This document shows positions 40,541 to 48,538 of a DNA stretch of 64,000 nt, piece by piece; position 1 is the stretch's first letter; each line of letters starts with the position of its first letter. Source of the stretch: Halioglobus maricola (GTDB lineage Bacteria > Pseudomonadota > Gammaproteobacteria > Pseudomonadales > Halieaceae); assembly GCF_009388985.1 (NCBI RefSeq), contig NZ_CP036422.1:3424501-3488500 (forward strand), given 5' to 3'. Under the pieces are notes generated by a model. It made no database searches. It was given only the letters and a program-made list of their open reading frames with translations, and had not been told where the DNA came from. Both the position numbers and the translations under genes were made by a program.

Positions 40541-40908
40541 GCTGGACTGAACGCAAACATCAACGCCTGCCCATAGAGAGTCGGGTTTTTATCGAACTGG
40601 TGGCCGCTCCGGCCGGCAGCGGTGAAGATGCGCAAATCGCCATCTGTAAGACGATGAACGTTTCCAGCCACGGATTGATGGTTGCCCTGGAACAAGAGCT
40701 ACCGGTGGAAGCTTTTCTGCAAATCGGGGTAGAACCGCCGCGCGATACTGGCAGTGAAGCTTTTTACATGCTGGGACAAGTGCGCTGGTGCAAACCCAGT
40801 GACGATCCTGAATTCCCCTGGCTCGCGGGATTTGCGCTACAGCAGGCTGAACACTCTGATATCAGCAGTTGGATCAAGCTGATCACTGCTTTGGAACCCG
40901 GCAGCTAA
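40537..40908 (+). CDS. PilZ-domain c-di-GMP receptor
   Basis: A 123-residue single PilZ domain. The c-di-GMP motifs are R-x3-R (R6, R10 in ERKHQR) and N-x-S-x2-G (N41, S43, G46), so binding is likely. It overlaps the previous gene by four bases (ATGA coupling) and its stop shares four bases with the convergent pilU. The setting suggests a role in type IV pilus or surface behaviour. Confidence 0.88.
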   Translation: MSWTERKHQRLPIESRVFIELVAAPAGSGEDAQIAICKTMNVSSHGLMVALEQELPVEAFLQIGVEPPRDTGSEAFYMLGQVRWCKPSDDPEFPWLAGFALQQAEHSDISSWIKLITALEPGS

Positions 40909-42290
40909 AACAACCTACCCGGGCCCTTCTGACCGGTTCCCTCGTCACTCTCCGACGGTTCCGGGCGGCGCACTTTAACATCCTCAATCGGCGTCGCGGT
41001 CTCGAAAACGGGAGGCGGCGTGCTCCCGACAGGCGGCACTGCTGCGCCCATCAATTCTTCCTCCAGAGAGTCCTCGATGGTGAGATCTGTGCCCGTGAAA
41101 GATTCTTCGCCGAACACCATTTCCTGCTCGACGGCCTGCTCTTCCGCAGCCGACGACGGCGTAAAGACAAGCTCGGAAGCGTCTTGCTCCACTGTACCGA
41201 GCGGGCCGCCAGGCAACGCCGATGCGCCTTCTTCCTGCGCAAATTTTATTTGCAGGCGAACATTGTTCGGCGAATCAGCATTGCGCAGCGCCTCCTCCTC
41301 GGTAATTCGACCCTGCTGATACAACTCAAAAAGCGCGGCATCAAACGTCTTCATGCCGACAGTACCGGACTTTTCCATCGCTTCCTTAAGCCCCTCCAAC
41401 TCGCCGCGCAGAATCAAGTCTGCTACCAACGGAGTTCCCAACAAGACCTCTACCGCAGCGCAACGAGTGCCATCGACGGTGGGGATCAAACGCTGGGAAA
41501 CAAATGCCTGGAGGTTGAGCGAAAGATCCAGCAGCAACTGCTGACGCCGCTCTTCAGGGAAGAAGTTGATTATACGTTCCAGCGCCTGGTTCGCGTTATT
41601 GGCGTGTAGCGTGGACAGGCAGAGGTGGCCGGTCTCGGCAAACGTAATCGCCTGCTCCATCGTCTCACGGTCACGAATTTCGCCGATCAGAATAACGTCG
41701 GGGGCCTGGCGCAGGGTGTTCTTGAGCGCATTGTGCCAACTGCGGGTATCCACCCCCACTTCACGCTGGTTCACCAGGCTCTTCTTGTGGGTATGAACAA
41801 ACTCGACCGGGTCTTCGATAGTGACGATATGCCCGGCACTATTGGCATTGCGATAATCGATGAGTGCCGCCAGCGATGTCGACTTACCCGAACCCGTGGC
41901 GCCGACCAACAGCACCAGCCCCTGCTTGCGCATAATCACTTCGGGAAGAACCGGTGGCAGCCCAAGATCCTGCCACTGGGGAATGTCTGCAACAATATTG
42001 CGACAGACCATCGCCACCTCATTGCGCTGCACAAAAATATTCACGCGAAAGCGCCCGAAACCGGGAATTGAAGTCGCGAGGTTCATTTCCAGCTCGCGCT
42101 CAAATTCCTCCTGCTGGGTCGCGTCCATGACCTCGTAGGCGATTTCCTTGATCTCTCCCGGCTGCAGAATGCCGCTGGCGATGGGGCTTAACTGGCCTTC
42201 AAATTTCGCGCAGGGCGGCGCACCTGTACTGAGATAGAGGTCCGATCCATTTTCCTGGGAGAGTATTTTCAGCCATTCAACGATTCGCAT
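40905..42290 (-). CDS. pilU: PilU-type pilus retraction ATPase with long acidic C-terminal extension
   Basis: Hexameric ATPase of the PilT/PilU family that powers type IV pilus retraction at the inner membrane. Walker A GATGSGKS is at 130-137, the IGEIRDRETM Walker B box at 202-211, and TGHLCLSTLHANNANQ at 220-235. These variants match PilU rather than PilT. The core ends near residue 351; a further 110 residues, rich in Glu, Ser and Pro, have no counterpart in standard PilU. It stands alone, without pilT beside it. Confidence 0.88.
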   Translation of the reverse strand: MRIVEWLKILSQENGSDLYLSTGAPPCAKFEGQLSPIASGILQPGEIKEIAYEVMDATQQEEFERELEMNLATSIPGFGRFRVNIFVQRNEVAMVCRNIVADIPQWQDLGLPPVLPEVIMRKQGLVLLVGATGSGKSTSLAALIDYRNANSAGHIVTIEDPVEFVHTHKKSLVNQREVGVDTRSWHNALKNTLRQAPDVILIGEIRDRETMEQAITFAETGHLCLSTLHANNANQALERIINFFPEERRQQLLLDLSLNLQAFVSQRLIPTVDGTRCAAVEVLLGTPLVADLILRGELEGLKEAMEKSGTVGMKTFDAALFELYQQGRITEEEALRNADSPNNVRLQIKFAQEEGASALPGGPLGTVEQDASELVFTPSSAAEEQAVEQEMVFGEESFTGTDLTIEDSLEEELMGAAVPPVGSTPPPVFETATPIEDVKVRRPEPSESDEGTGQKGPGRLF

Positions 42291-42394
42291 GCCTGTCCCT
42301 GATAACGTGCTAAAACACCCACTCTAGCAGCTTGTTTCGCCGCCTCCTACAGCCCCATGTGGGGTAGTTGGCGCGGACCCTGGAAATCAATACA

Positions 42395-42410
42395 CTATAC
42401 GGATGTATAG
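42395..42410. promoter_or_regulatory. Inverted repeat in the pilU / kinase divergent region
   Basis: CTATAC and GTATAG are separated by GGAT, 21 bases before the ATG of the APH-fold gene. It may be an operator or simply part of a -10 region. Confidence 0.3.
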
Positions 42411-42431
42411 CTAAAGACAGGAATTCACGCC

Positions 42432-43499
42432 ATGGACAGCGAACGCCCCACTCCCCTCGTCGAGGACGTCGACGGTATCCGCCGCAAGCTGGAGGCCTGG
42501 TTCAGCGAGCGCCGGGGATCGCGCGTCACCATTGGCGAACTGAATATTCCCGAAGGAACGGGGATGTCCAACGTCACCTTACTGTTCAATATCCAATGGC
42601 AGGAAGGTTCCCGGACAATGCAATCTGCCTGCGTCGGCCGCCTGCAACCACAGATCGAACGCCCGGTTTTTCCCGACTACGACCTGAGCCTGCAATACCA
42701 GGTGATGGAAAGCATCGGCGCCAACAGCGATATTCCCGTACCCACACTCCTCGGCCTGGAGACAGACACCAGTATTCTGGGCGTACAGTTCTATGTCATG
42801 GCCTACACCCCGGGGCGAATCCCGCCTGACATGCCTCCCTACAACATGGACGGCTGGCTCATGCACGAGGCCAGCAATGAGCAACGCGAAGCCATCTGGT
42901 ATGCCGCCGTAGACGCGATGGGAGCCTGTCATCAACTGGACTACAAGGAGCTGGGTTTCGAGCACCTGGCGGAGGAAGGCAAGACGCCGCTGCAACAGCA
43001 ACTGGAGTACTGGCAGCGCTATCACGACTGGGGCCTGGAGGGCAGCCGCCACGTCATTGGCCAACGCGCGCTGGATTGGCTGCAGGCAAACCAGCCGCAA
43101 GATGAGCCAACAGTGTTGTGCTGGGGGGACTCTCGTATAGGCAACGTGATCTTCAACGAGGCGCTGGACGGTGTAGCTGCGCTGCTCGACTGGGAGATGG
43201 CTGTGCTGGGCAACCCGGTGCAGGACATCGCCTGGTACAACTACCTGGATGCCACATTTGCCGAAGGGCTCGGCCTGCCTCGCCTCGAGGGTCTGCCCTC
43301 CTATGAGGACACGGTGGCTCGCTGGGAACATGCCTCGGGCTTCAGCGCGACACACTACAACTACTATCTTATTTTCGCGGGCACTCGCTACGCCTTAATC
43401 CTGTCACGCATCATGCTGGCCACCGGACAAGAGAGCGAGGTTCAGGGGAATTTCGCCTGCCAATTACTGAACAAACATCTGGAGCGCATCGGCGCCTGA
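42432..43499 (+). CDS. APH-fold phosphotransferase (ACAD10-like family)
   Basis: A 355-residue protein of the aminoglycoside-phosphotransferase/choline-kinase fold. The catalytic loop reads CWGDSRIGN instead of the classical HGDxxxxN, and the metal aspartate is in LLDWEMA. The same wording is usual in the branch close to the kinase domain of ACAD10, proposed to act on 4-hydroxyacyl-CoA catabolism, so antibiotic resistance should not be assumed. ATG with AGGA upstream. Confidence 0.8.
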   Translation: MDSERPTPLVEDVDGIRRKLEAWFSERRGSRVTIGELNIPEGTGMSNVTLLFNIQWQEGSRTMQSACVGRLQPQIERPVFPDYDLSLQYQVMESIGANSDIPVPTLLGLETDTSILGVQFYVMAYTPGRIPPDMPPYNMDGWLMHEASNEQREAIWYAAVDAMGACHQLDYKELGFEHLAEEGKTPLQQQLEYWQRYHDWGLEGSRHVIGQRALDWLQANQPQDEPTVLCWGDSRIGNVIFNEALDGVAALLDWEMAVLGNPVQDIAWYNYLDATFAEGLGLPRLEGLPSYEDTVARWEHASGFSATHYNYYLIFAGTRYALILSRIMLATGQESEVQGNFACQLLNKHLERIGA

Positions 43500-43600
43500 G
43501 GGCACCTGTACTCGCTGCGCGATGAGGGCTAAACTTGTGCCGACTTTCAGCCGGTGCCGCAACATGCCCTGCCGGCACTCCCCCGTACAAGGAGCTCCTG

Positions 43601-45181
43601 TTGTCTTCAAATTTGCTAGCGCAGGTCAAAAAACTCGCGCAACCCGATCGCAAACAGTTGCTGCGCCAGATTGGCCGGGGTATCGAAAAAGAGAGCCTCA
43701 GGGTAAGCCCGAAGGGCAAGCTCTCGCAACAAGTCCACCCTGAAGCGCTGGGGTCGGCCCTGACCCACGGATCAATCACCACAGATTATTCCGAGGCGCT
43801 ACTGGAGTTCATCACGCCGGTCAGTGCCGACATCGAAGAGAGCCTGACCCAGCTGTCCGACATCCACGCCTTCACTCATCGCAATATCGGTGAGGAACTA
43901 CTGTGGTCTACATCCATGCCGTGCGTGGTCGGCGGCGACGACTCCATCCCCGTTGCCCGCTACGGCGATTCCAATGTGGCCCGCATGAAAACGGCCTATC
44001 GCTATGGTCTCGGGCACCGCTATGGCCGCGCGATGCAAACTATCGCGGGCATTCACTACAACTTCTCCATGCCCCATCGCTACTGGGAGCTGGAGTGGGA
44101 AGCGGCGGGTGAACCCGGCAAGCTGAAACACTTCATCACCGAGCGCTATCTCGACCTGATTCGAAATTTCAAACGCTATTCCTGGCTGCTGGTGTACCTC
44201 TACGGCGCCTCGCCTGCCCTGTGTCCCAGCTTCCTGCAGGGAAGGGAACACAACCTGGAGACGACCGCAGACGGCAAGAGCCTCTACCTGCCCTACGCAA
44301 CATCACTGCGCATGGGTGACCTGGGCTATACCAGCAATGCCCAAAAAGACCTGAGCATCTGCTACAACTGCCTGGACAACTATGTCGACACACTGCGTGA
44401 GGCCATCATGACGCCCCACGCTGAATACGCGGGTATTCCCCACGGTGAAAATGACGACTATCAACAGTTGAACGACAGCCTCCTGCAAATCGAGAACGAG
44501 TTTTACAGTCCGATTCGACCCAAACGAGTGGCTAATTCGGGCGAGACCCCACTTTCAGCACTGCGCCGAGGGGGCATCCAGTACATCGAGGTGCGCTGTG
44601 TCGACGTGAGCCCGTTCACGCCACTGGGCCTGGACGCCGAGCAAATCCGCTTCATGGACACCTTCCTGCTTTACTGCCTGCTGGCCCCCAGCCAGGTCTG
44701 TAATGACGAGGTACAAGCGGTGCAAGCGGCGAACCTGACCACCGTGGTCAACCGCGGCCGTGAGCCCGGACTGATGCTTCAGGACACCGAGGGACCCCGC
44801 GCCCTGAGCGAATGGGCAGAAGCATTGTTGGCGGAAATGGCACCCATTGCGGAGCTCTTTGACGAGGTCAACGAAGCCGATGACCACGCCAACGCGATGG
44901 CGACCCAACTCGCCAAGGTGCAGGACCCTGAATTAACACCCTCCGCCAGGGTGCTGCGCGAAATGCGCGAACAAGACCTGCCCTTCTTCCGCCTCGCCAT
45001 GCAATACAGCGAGCATTGGGCAGGATATTTTCGCGAGCTCGATGTCGACCCGGGACTCATTAGCGGGCTGCAGCAGGAAGCGGTGGCCTCACTCGGCCGC
45101 CAGGAGCAGTTGGAAGCTGCGGACAAGGTCAGCTTTGAACAGTACCTGAAAGAATTCTACGCCCAGTACGAACTCGTGTAG
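43601..45181 (+). CDS. gshA: Glutamate-cysteine ligase
   Basis: First enzyme of glutathione synthesis, joining glutamate and cysteine with ATP. Family segments include RGIEKESLRV near the N-terminus, HYNFSMP, and YIEVRCVDVSPF, as in proteobacterial GshA. The TTG at 43601 is chosen because AAGGAG lies six bases upstream; the open frame reaches 43535 but has no ribosome-binding site there. This start gives 526 residues, near the E. coli length of 518. acpH begins five bases later. Confidence 0.95.
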   Translation: MSSNLLAQVKKLAQPDRKQLLRQIGRGIEKESLRVSPKGKLSQQVHPEALGSALTHGSITTDYSEALLEFITPVSADIEESLTQLSDIHAFTHRNIGEELLWSTSMPCVVGGDDSIPVARYGDSNVARMKTAYRYGLGHRYGRAMQTIAGIHYNFSMPHRYWELEWEAAGEPGKLKHFITERYLDLIRNFKRYSWLLVYLYGASPALCPSFLQGREHNLETTADGKSLYLPYATSLRMGDLGYTSNAQKDLSICYNCLDNYVDTLREAIMTPHAEYAGIPHGENDDYQQLNDSLLQIENEFYSPIRPKRVANSGETPLSALRRGGIQYIEVRCVDVSPFTPLGLDAEQIRFMDTFLLYCLLAPSQVCNDEVQAVQAANLTTVVNRGREPGLMLQDTEGPRALSEWAEALLAEMAPIAELFDEVNEADDHANAMATQLAKVQDPELTPSARVLREMREQDLPFFRLAMQYSEHWAGYFRELDVDPGLISGLQQEAVASLGRQEQLEAADKVSFEQYLKEFYAQYELV

Positions 45182-45186
45182 GCCCT

Positions 45187-45774
45187 GTGAACCATCTGGC
45201 GCACTTCCACCTGGCGTGGCCGGACGATTCGCTGATTGCAGGCGGTCTCGAGGGCGATTACCTGAAGGGCCCCCTGCCGCAGGCGCTGGACCCAGGACTG
45301 CGCAATGGCGTGCATTTACACCGCCTCATTGATGCCTATACAGACAGCCACCCGACACTGGCTGCGCTGCGCGGTGAATTCCCGCCAGAGCTGCGGCGCT
45401 ACGCCGGGATACTGACCGATCTCGCCTTCGACCACTTCCTGACGCAACACTGGCTCAGGTACACCGACATTGAGCTCAACGATTTCACCCGCCTGACCTA
45501 TCGCAGCCTGGAAGCGCACACGGCAGCCCTCAGTCCCGGTGCCCAGCGCATGGTTCAGCGCATGGTCAGGTACGACATTCTCGGTGCCTATGGCGACTGG
45601 GAAGCTGTACCCGCGAGCGCGCGCCGTGTGGGCGAGCGTTTTCGTCGCGGCAACCCCCTTACCGCGACCGACAGCACGCTGGCCGCCATCCGGCCGCAGA
45701 TGGAGGCAGCCTTTCTGGACTTTTACCCTGAGCTGCTCGCCTACGCAGACGAGCAGAAAGCCAGCCTTGGCTAA
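45187..45774 (+). CDS. acpH: Acyl-carrier-protein phosphodiesterase
   Basis: Removes the 4'-phosphopantetheine arm from acyl carrier protein. It starts MNHLAHFHLA with the metal-binding histidines of the family, then GGLEGDYLKG and FDHFLTQHW. 195 residues, as in E. coli AcpH. GTG start five bases after gshA, so the two are cotranscribed. Confidence 0.92.
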   Translation: MNHLAHFHLAWPDDSLIAGGLEGDYLKGPLPQALDPGLRNGVHLHRLIDAYTDSHPTLAALRGEFPPELRRYAGILTDLAFDHFLTQHWLRYTDIELNDFTRLTYRSLEAHTAALSPGAQRMVQRMVRYDILGAYGDWEAVPASARRVGERFRRGNPLTATDSTLAAIRPQMEAAFLDFYPELLAYADEQKASLG

Positions 45775-45851
45775 TGTCTCAATTCTGTTGACCGTGGCCA
45801 CAGCCATCAGCCTGTGGCAGACTCTTCGAAGTTACTCACAGGAAAGCTGAC

Positions 45852-46313
45852 ATGCCCCAATCCAGCCAGGACCCGGTCGTTCAATTCGAAACGGTGGAGG
45901 ATATCCTCACTCGATGGCTGAGGGAGCGGCGCGAAGTGCTCGGCAAGTACACAGAGATCGCTGTCGCACTGGACGGCGTCCTCGGCCCTGACGGCGTCAC
46001 CGAGCGCCAGACAGCCCTCTGCGAGATTCTGGTCGACTACGTTTCAGTGGGCCACTTCGAAGTGTTTCACGAGCTCCTGGCGGAAGCGGAGAGCTTTGAT
46101 GACGGCAGTATTTCACTGGCGCAGCGCGTCATGCCGGCGATAGCCGACACCACAGAAGTAATCATGGCTTACGATGATAAATATGGGGAAGGGAGCGGCG
46201 GAGAGAAAAAGCTAAAGCGCGATCTCTCCGCACTCGGCGAAGCACTTGAGGCGCGCTTCGCCCTGGAAGACCAGCTCATCGCTGGCCTGCACAACAGTCA
46301 CCGACGCCAGTAA
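45852..46313 (+). CDS. rsd: Rsd/AlgQ-family regulator of sigma-70
   Basis: A 153-residue helical protein that binds region 4 of sigma-70 and frees RNA polymerase for other sigma factors; in Pseudomonas AlgQ affects alginate and virulence genes. The signature DYVSVGHFEVFHELL (about 56-70) and the helical C-terminal half fit. GGAAAG lies ahead of the ATG. Confidence 0.9.
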   Translation: MPQSSQDPVVQFETVEDILTRWLRERREVLGKYTEIAVALDGVLGPDGVTERQTALCEILVDYVSVGHFEVFHELLAEAESFDDGSISLAQRVMPAIADTTEVIMAYDDKYGEGSGGEKKLKRDLSALGEALEARFALEDQLIAGLHNSHRRQ

Positions 46314-46334
46314 AACCAGCGCCGGTAAGCCGCT

Positions 46335-47084
46335 TTACTCAGCAGCTGCCTGGCTGGGTACTGAAATCAGTTCCACTTCAAACACCAATGCTGCATTGGG
46401 GCCGATCATCTGGCCAGCACCACCGGCGCCGTAACCGAGCTCGGGTGGAATGTACAGCTTGTACTTGGAACCCACAGGCATCAGTTGCAGTGCTTCGGTC
46501 CAGCCAGCAATCACCTGGCCTACACCAAAGGTCACAGTCTCGCCACGTTTGTGGGACGAATCGAACTCCGTGCCATCAACCAAGGTACCGGTATAGTGAA
46601 CTTCGACAGTATCTTCCAGGCTGGGCTTGGGACCTTCTCCTGCTTCAAGCACTTCGTACTGAAGGCCGGACTCGGTAACCACTACGCCTTCACGCGCCTT
46701 GTTTTCCTCAAGGAAAGCGACTGCTGCAGCGAGGTTTGCTTCGCCCAGTGACGCCTGCGCAGCTTGCTGCTCAGCCATCATCCGTTCCTGAAACGCCTGC
46801 ATCTCAGCGGCAATTTCTTCTTCGCTCATACGGCCCGCAGTGCCGCTGATGCCATCGCGGAAACCGGCGACAAAGGCGTCGACATCCAGCGGCATGGCGT
46901 CCATAGACATACGCTTGCCGAGGCCATAGGCCATGCCGTAGCTCAGGCGTTGCTCGGTGCCCTCGAGGGCTACTTCTGCTGCAGGTGCAGCGGCGGCCGC
47001 ACTGTCTGTGTCGGCAGATTGTTGGTTACACGCTTGCAAGGTGACAGCGCCAACCAGTGCAAGAGGCAGTGCATACTTCTTCAT
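46335..47084 (-). CDS. FKBP-type peptidyl-prolyl isomerase, lipoprotein
   Basis: A 249-residue envelope foldase. The lipobox LQAC puts the acylated cysteine at C19. An Ala-rich linker follows, then the helical FKBP_N dimerisation domain (about 45-130) and the FKBP domain (about 140-245) with VEVHYTGTLVDGTEFDSS, the GWTEAL loop and PPELGYG. Arrangement as in FkpA, FklB and Mip. Asparagine at position +2 after the lipid cysteine suggests the outer membrane. Confidence 0.93.
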   Translation of the reverse strand: MKKYALPLALVGAVTLQACNQQSADTDSAAAAAPAAEVALEGTEQRLSYGMAYGLGKRMSMDAMPLDVDAFVAGFRDGISGTAGRMSEEEIAAEMQAFQERMMAEQQAAQASLGEANLAAAVAFLEENKAREGVVVTESGLQYEVLEAGEGPKPSLEDTVEVHYTGTLVDGTEFDSSHKRGETVTFGVGQVIAGWTEALQLMPVGSKYKLYIPPELGYGAGGAGQMIGPNAALVFEVELISVPSQAAAE

Positions 47085-47158
47085 AGACTCATTCCATTAA
47101 TTGTTGAAACAACCGCGATCGCGATGGCGCAACAGTGTACTACCCGCCCTCAGCTTGT

Positions 47159-47201
47159 GCCAGCCCCGGCGGGCTGGCGAGTAAGCGGGCACCAAGCCCG
47201 C
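47159..47201 (-). other. Two adjacent hairpins upstream of the FKBP gene
   Basis: An 8-bp perfect stem with a CGGC loop (47159-47178) and a 6-bp stem (47185-47201) lie between the cytochrome-like gene and the FKBP gene. Neither has a T run on the minus strand. Role unknown. Confidence 0.4.
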
Positions 47202-47245
47202 AGGGTTTCAGACACGCTAACTCTAGCGACGCTGGCGGAAAGGTA

Positions 47246-47839
47246 CTAGTTCCGGGCAGTAGCGGCCTGTCGCAGCGCCTGAAGAGTGGCGATTTCCTCA
47301 GCTGTGAGAGAGGGATTGTTTTCGCAACGCGGGTCAGTCTTCTGTAACAGCACCAGCATGTCCCGGGTTAAGGGTATCGGATCGCAACCATGACCGGTTT
47401 CACAAATCATATCCCACCTGGCTTCAGCCTTCGCATGGCAGTCCAGACAGTTCCCCCCAAAACGGTTCACGACATCAGCGAAACCGCGCTTGCGGATCGC
47501 GGTGCCTTCAGGGGAGACATCCAGTTCAAAGAACTCCCAATCGTTGGTTGCGGGGCTCGCGCCGGCGGAAAGTTTAACCATGGCCTCACCGGGAACCAAC
47601 TGGACCAGCGAGCCCTCAGGGTAAACTGCACCATCAGGTGCGCTGGCGGCTGCCAAGGTAGCCTTGAGATCACCAGAGAGGTTATCGACGTAGAAGCCTC
47701 GGACCGGCGTCATGTCACGAATACAATAGAATGCTTCGCTGTCGATCTCGTTTGTCGCTGACGGGTCAGCGGCCAGCTGCGAGCTTCCAACAGACAGTGA
47801 AATCAGAGACAGCACAAGAGCAAAGGCACGGATATTCAT
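47246..47839 (-). CDS. Periplasmic c-type cytochrome-like protein
   Basis: A 197-residue precursor with a signal peptide (cleavage near residue 23) and one heme-attachment motif CLDCH (131-135). Other cysteines at about 39, 146, 152 and 172 may form disulfides. No cytochrome family was recognised beyond the motif. ATG 47839 has a perfect AAGGAG. It is divergent from an OhrR-type regulator, with matching operator-like sites at both promoters, so expression is probably controlled by that regulator. Confidence 0.75.
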   Translation of the reverse strand: MNIRAFALVLSLISLSVGSSQLAADPSATNEIDSEAFYCIRDMTPVRGFYVDNLSGDLKATLAAASAPDGAVYPEGSLVQLVPGEAMVKLSAGASPATNDWEFFELDVSPEGTAIRKRGFADVVNRFGGNCLDCHAKAEARWDMICETGHGCDPIPLTRDMLVLLQKTDPRCENNPSLTAEEIATLQALRQAATARN

Positions 47840-47860
47840 AGGTTCTCCTTCATACAATTT

Positions 47861-47878
47861 TATTTTGCGCGCAAAGTA
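47861..47878. promoter_or_regulatory. Operator-like palindrome A (MarR/OhrR site)
   Basis: TATTTTGCGCGCAAAGTA contains the palindrome TTTGCGCGCAAA. An almost identical copy in reverse orientation lies 56 bases away in front of the regulator gene. Confidence 0.55.
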
Positions 47879-47916
47879 TATGACCAAGCGTATGCCGCTC
47901 CACTTGCAATGTCAAT

Positions 47917-47934
47917 TACTTTGCGTGCAAAATA
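47917..47934. promoter_or_regulatory. Operator-like palindrome B (MarR/OhrR site)
   Basis: TACTTTGCGTGCAAAATA. Its reverse complement matches site A at 17 of 18 positions. It ends eight bases before the MarR ATG, suiting autorepression. Confidence 0.55.
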
Positions 47935-47941
47935 AACAACC

Positions 47942-48406
47942 ATGAGCACAAGAAATCCCAGCACCAGCAAGCCCCACGTATTGGATCTGGACCGGCAGAT
48001 CTGTCATTCGCTGTATTCAGCGGCCAATGCCCTGGTTCGAGCCTACAGACCACTGTTGCAACAACTCGACCTGACCTACCCCCAGTACCTCGTGATGCTT
48101 AGCCTGTGGCAGCGAGACGGCGTCAGTATTTCCAGCCTCGCAGAGCACACGCGATTTGACGCCGGCACCCTGACCCCAATGCTCAAGCGTTTACAGGACA
48201 AGGGACTGATCGATATCCGTGTGGCACAAGAAGATGAGCGGCGCAGGGAAATCAGCGTAACAAACAACGGCCGCACACTGAGAAAAGCCGCGCAAAATAT
48301 CCCCGAGCAGATCCTTTGTACAGTCGACATGCCCGCGGAGGATGGCCTCCAACTGAAGGCTCTGTGCGAAACCCTTATCGAAAAACTGGGAACAGACCCC
48401 AATTAA
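47942..48406 (+). CDS. MarR-family regulator, OhrR-like
   Basis: A 154-residue winged-helix repressor. The N-terminal motif LDRQICHSLYSA carries the reactive cysteine (C21) that senses organic peroxides in OhrR. The DNA-binding wing segment DAGTLTPMLKRLQDKGLI and DERRREISVT are conserved. There is no ohr gene beside it; instead the divergent gene encodes a c-type cytochrome-like protein, and the downstream remnant resembles a glutathione transferase. Confidence 0.88.
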   Translation: MSTRNPSTSKPHVLDLDRQICHSLYSAANALVRAYRPLLQQLDLTYPQYLVMLSLWQRDGVSISSLAEHTRFDAGTLTPMLKRLQDKGLIDIRVAQEDERRREISVTNNGRTLRKAAQNIPEQILCTVDMPAEDGLQLKALCETLIEKLGTDPN

Positions 48407-48457
48407 TACACCGTGGTCTGCCCTCTTTTCCTAATAAAATCAGCCAGGAGTAAAAGT

Positions 48458-48538
48458 ATGATAAAAGTGTACGGCGTGCACATATCGCCCTTTGGCCGCA
48501 AGGTGCTGATTGCCCTGGATTACAAAGACACCCCCTAA
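48458..48538 (+). pseudogene. N-terminal remnant of a glutathione S-transferase
   Basis: A 26-codon frame starting MIKVYGVHISPFGRKVLIAL, the first strand and helix of a GST thioredoxin-like domain, with its own AGGAG. It ends in a stop just where a GST would continue. The last base of its TAA is the A of the ABC-F start codon (TAATG), so the rest of the gene has been lost by deletion. It may now act as a short coupled leader. Confidence 0.7.
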
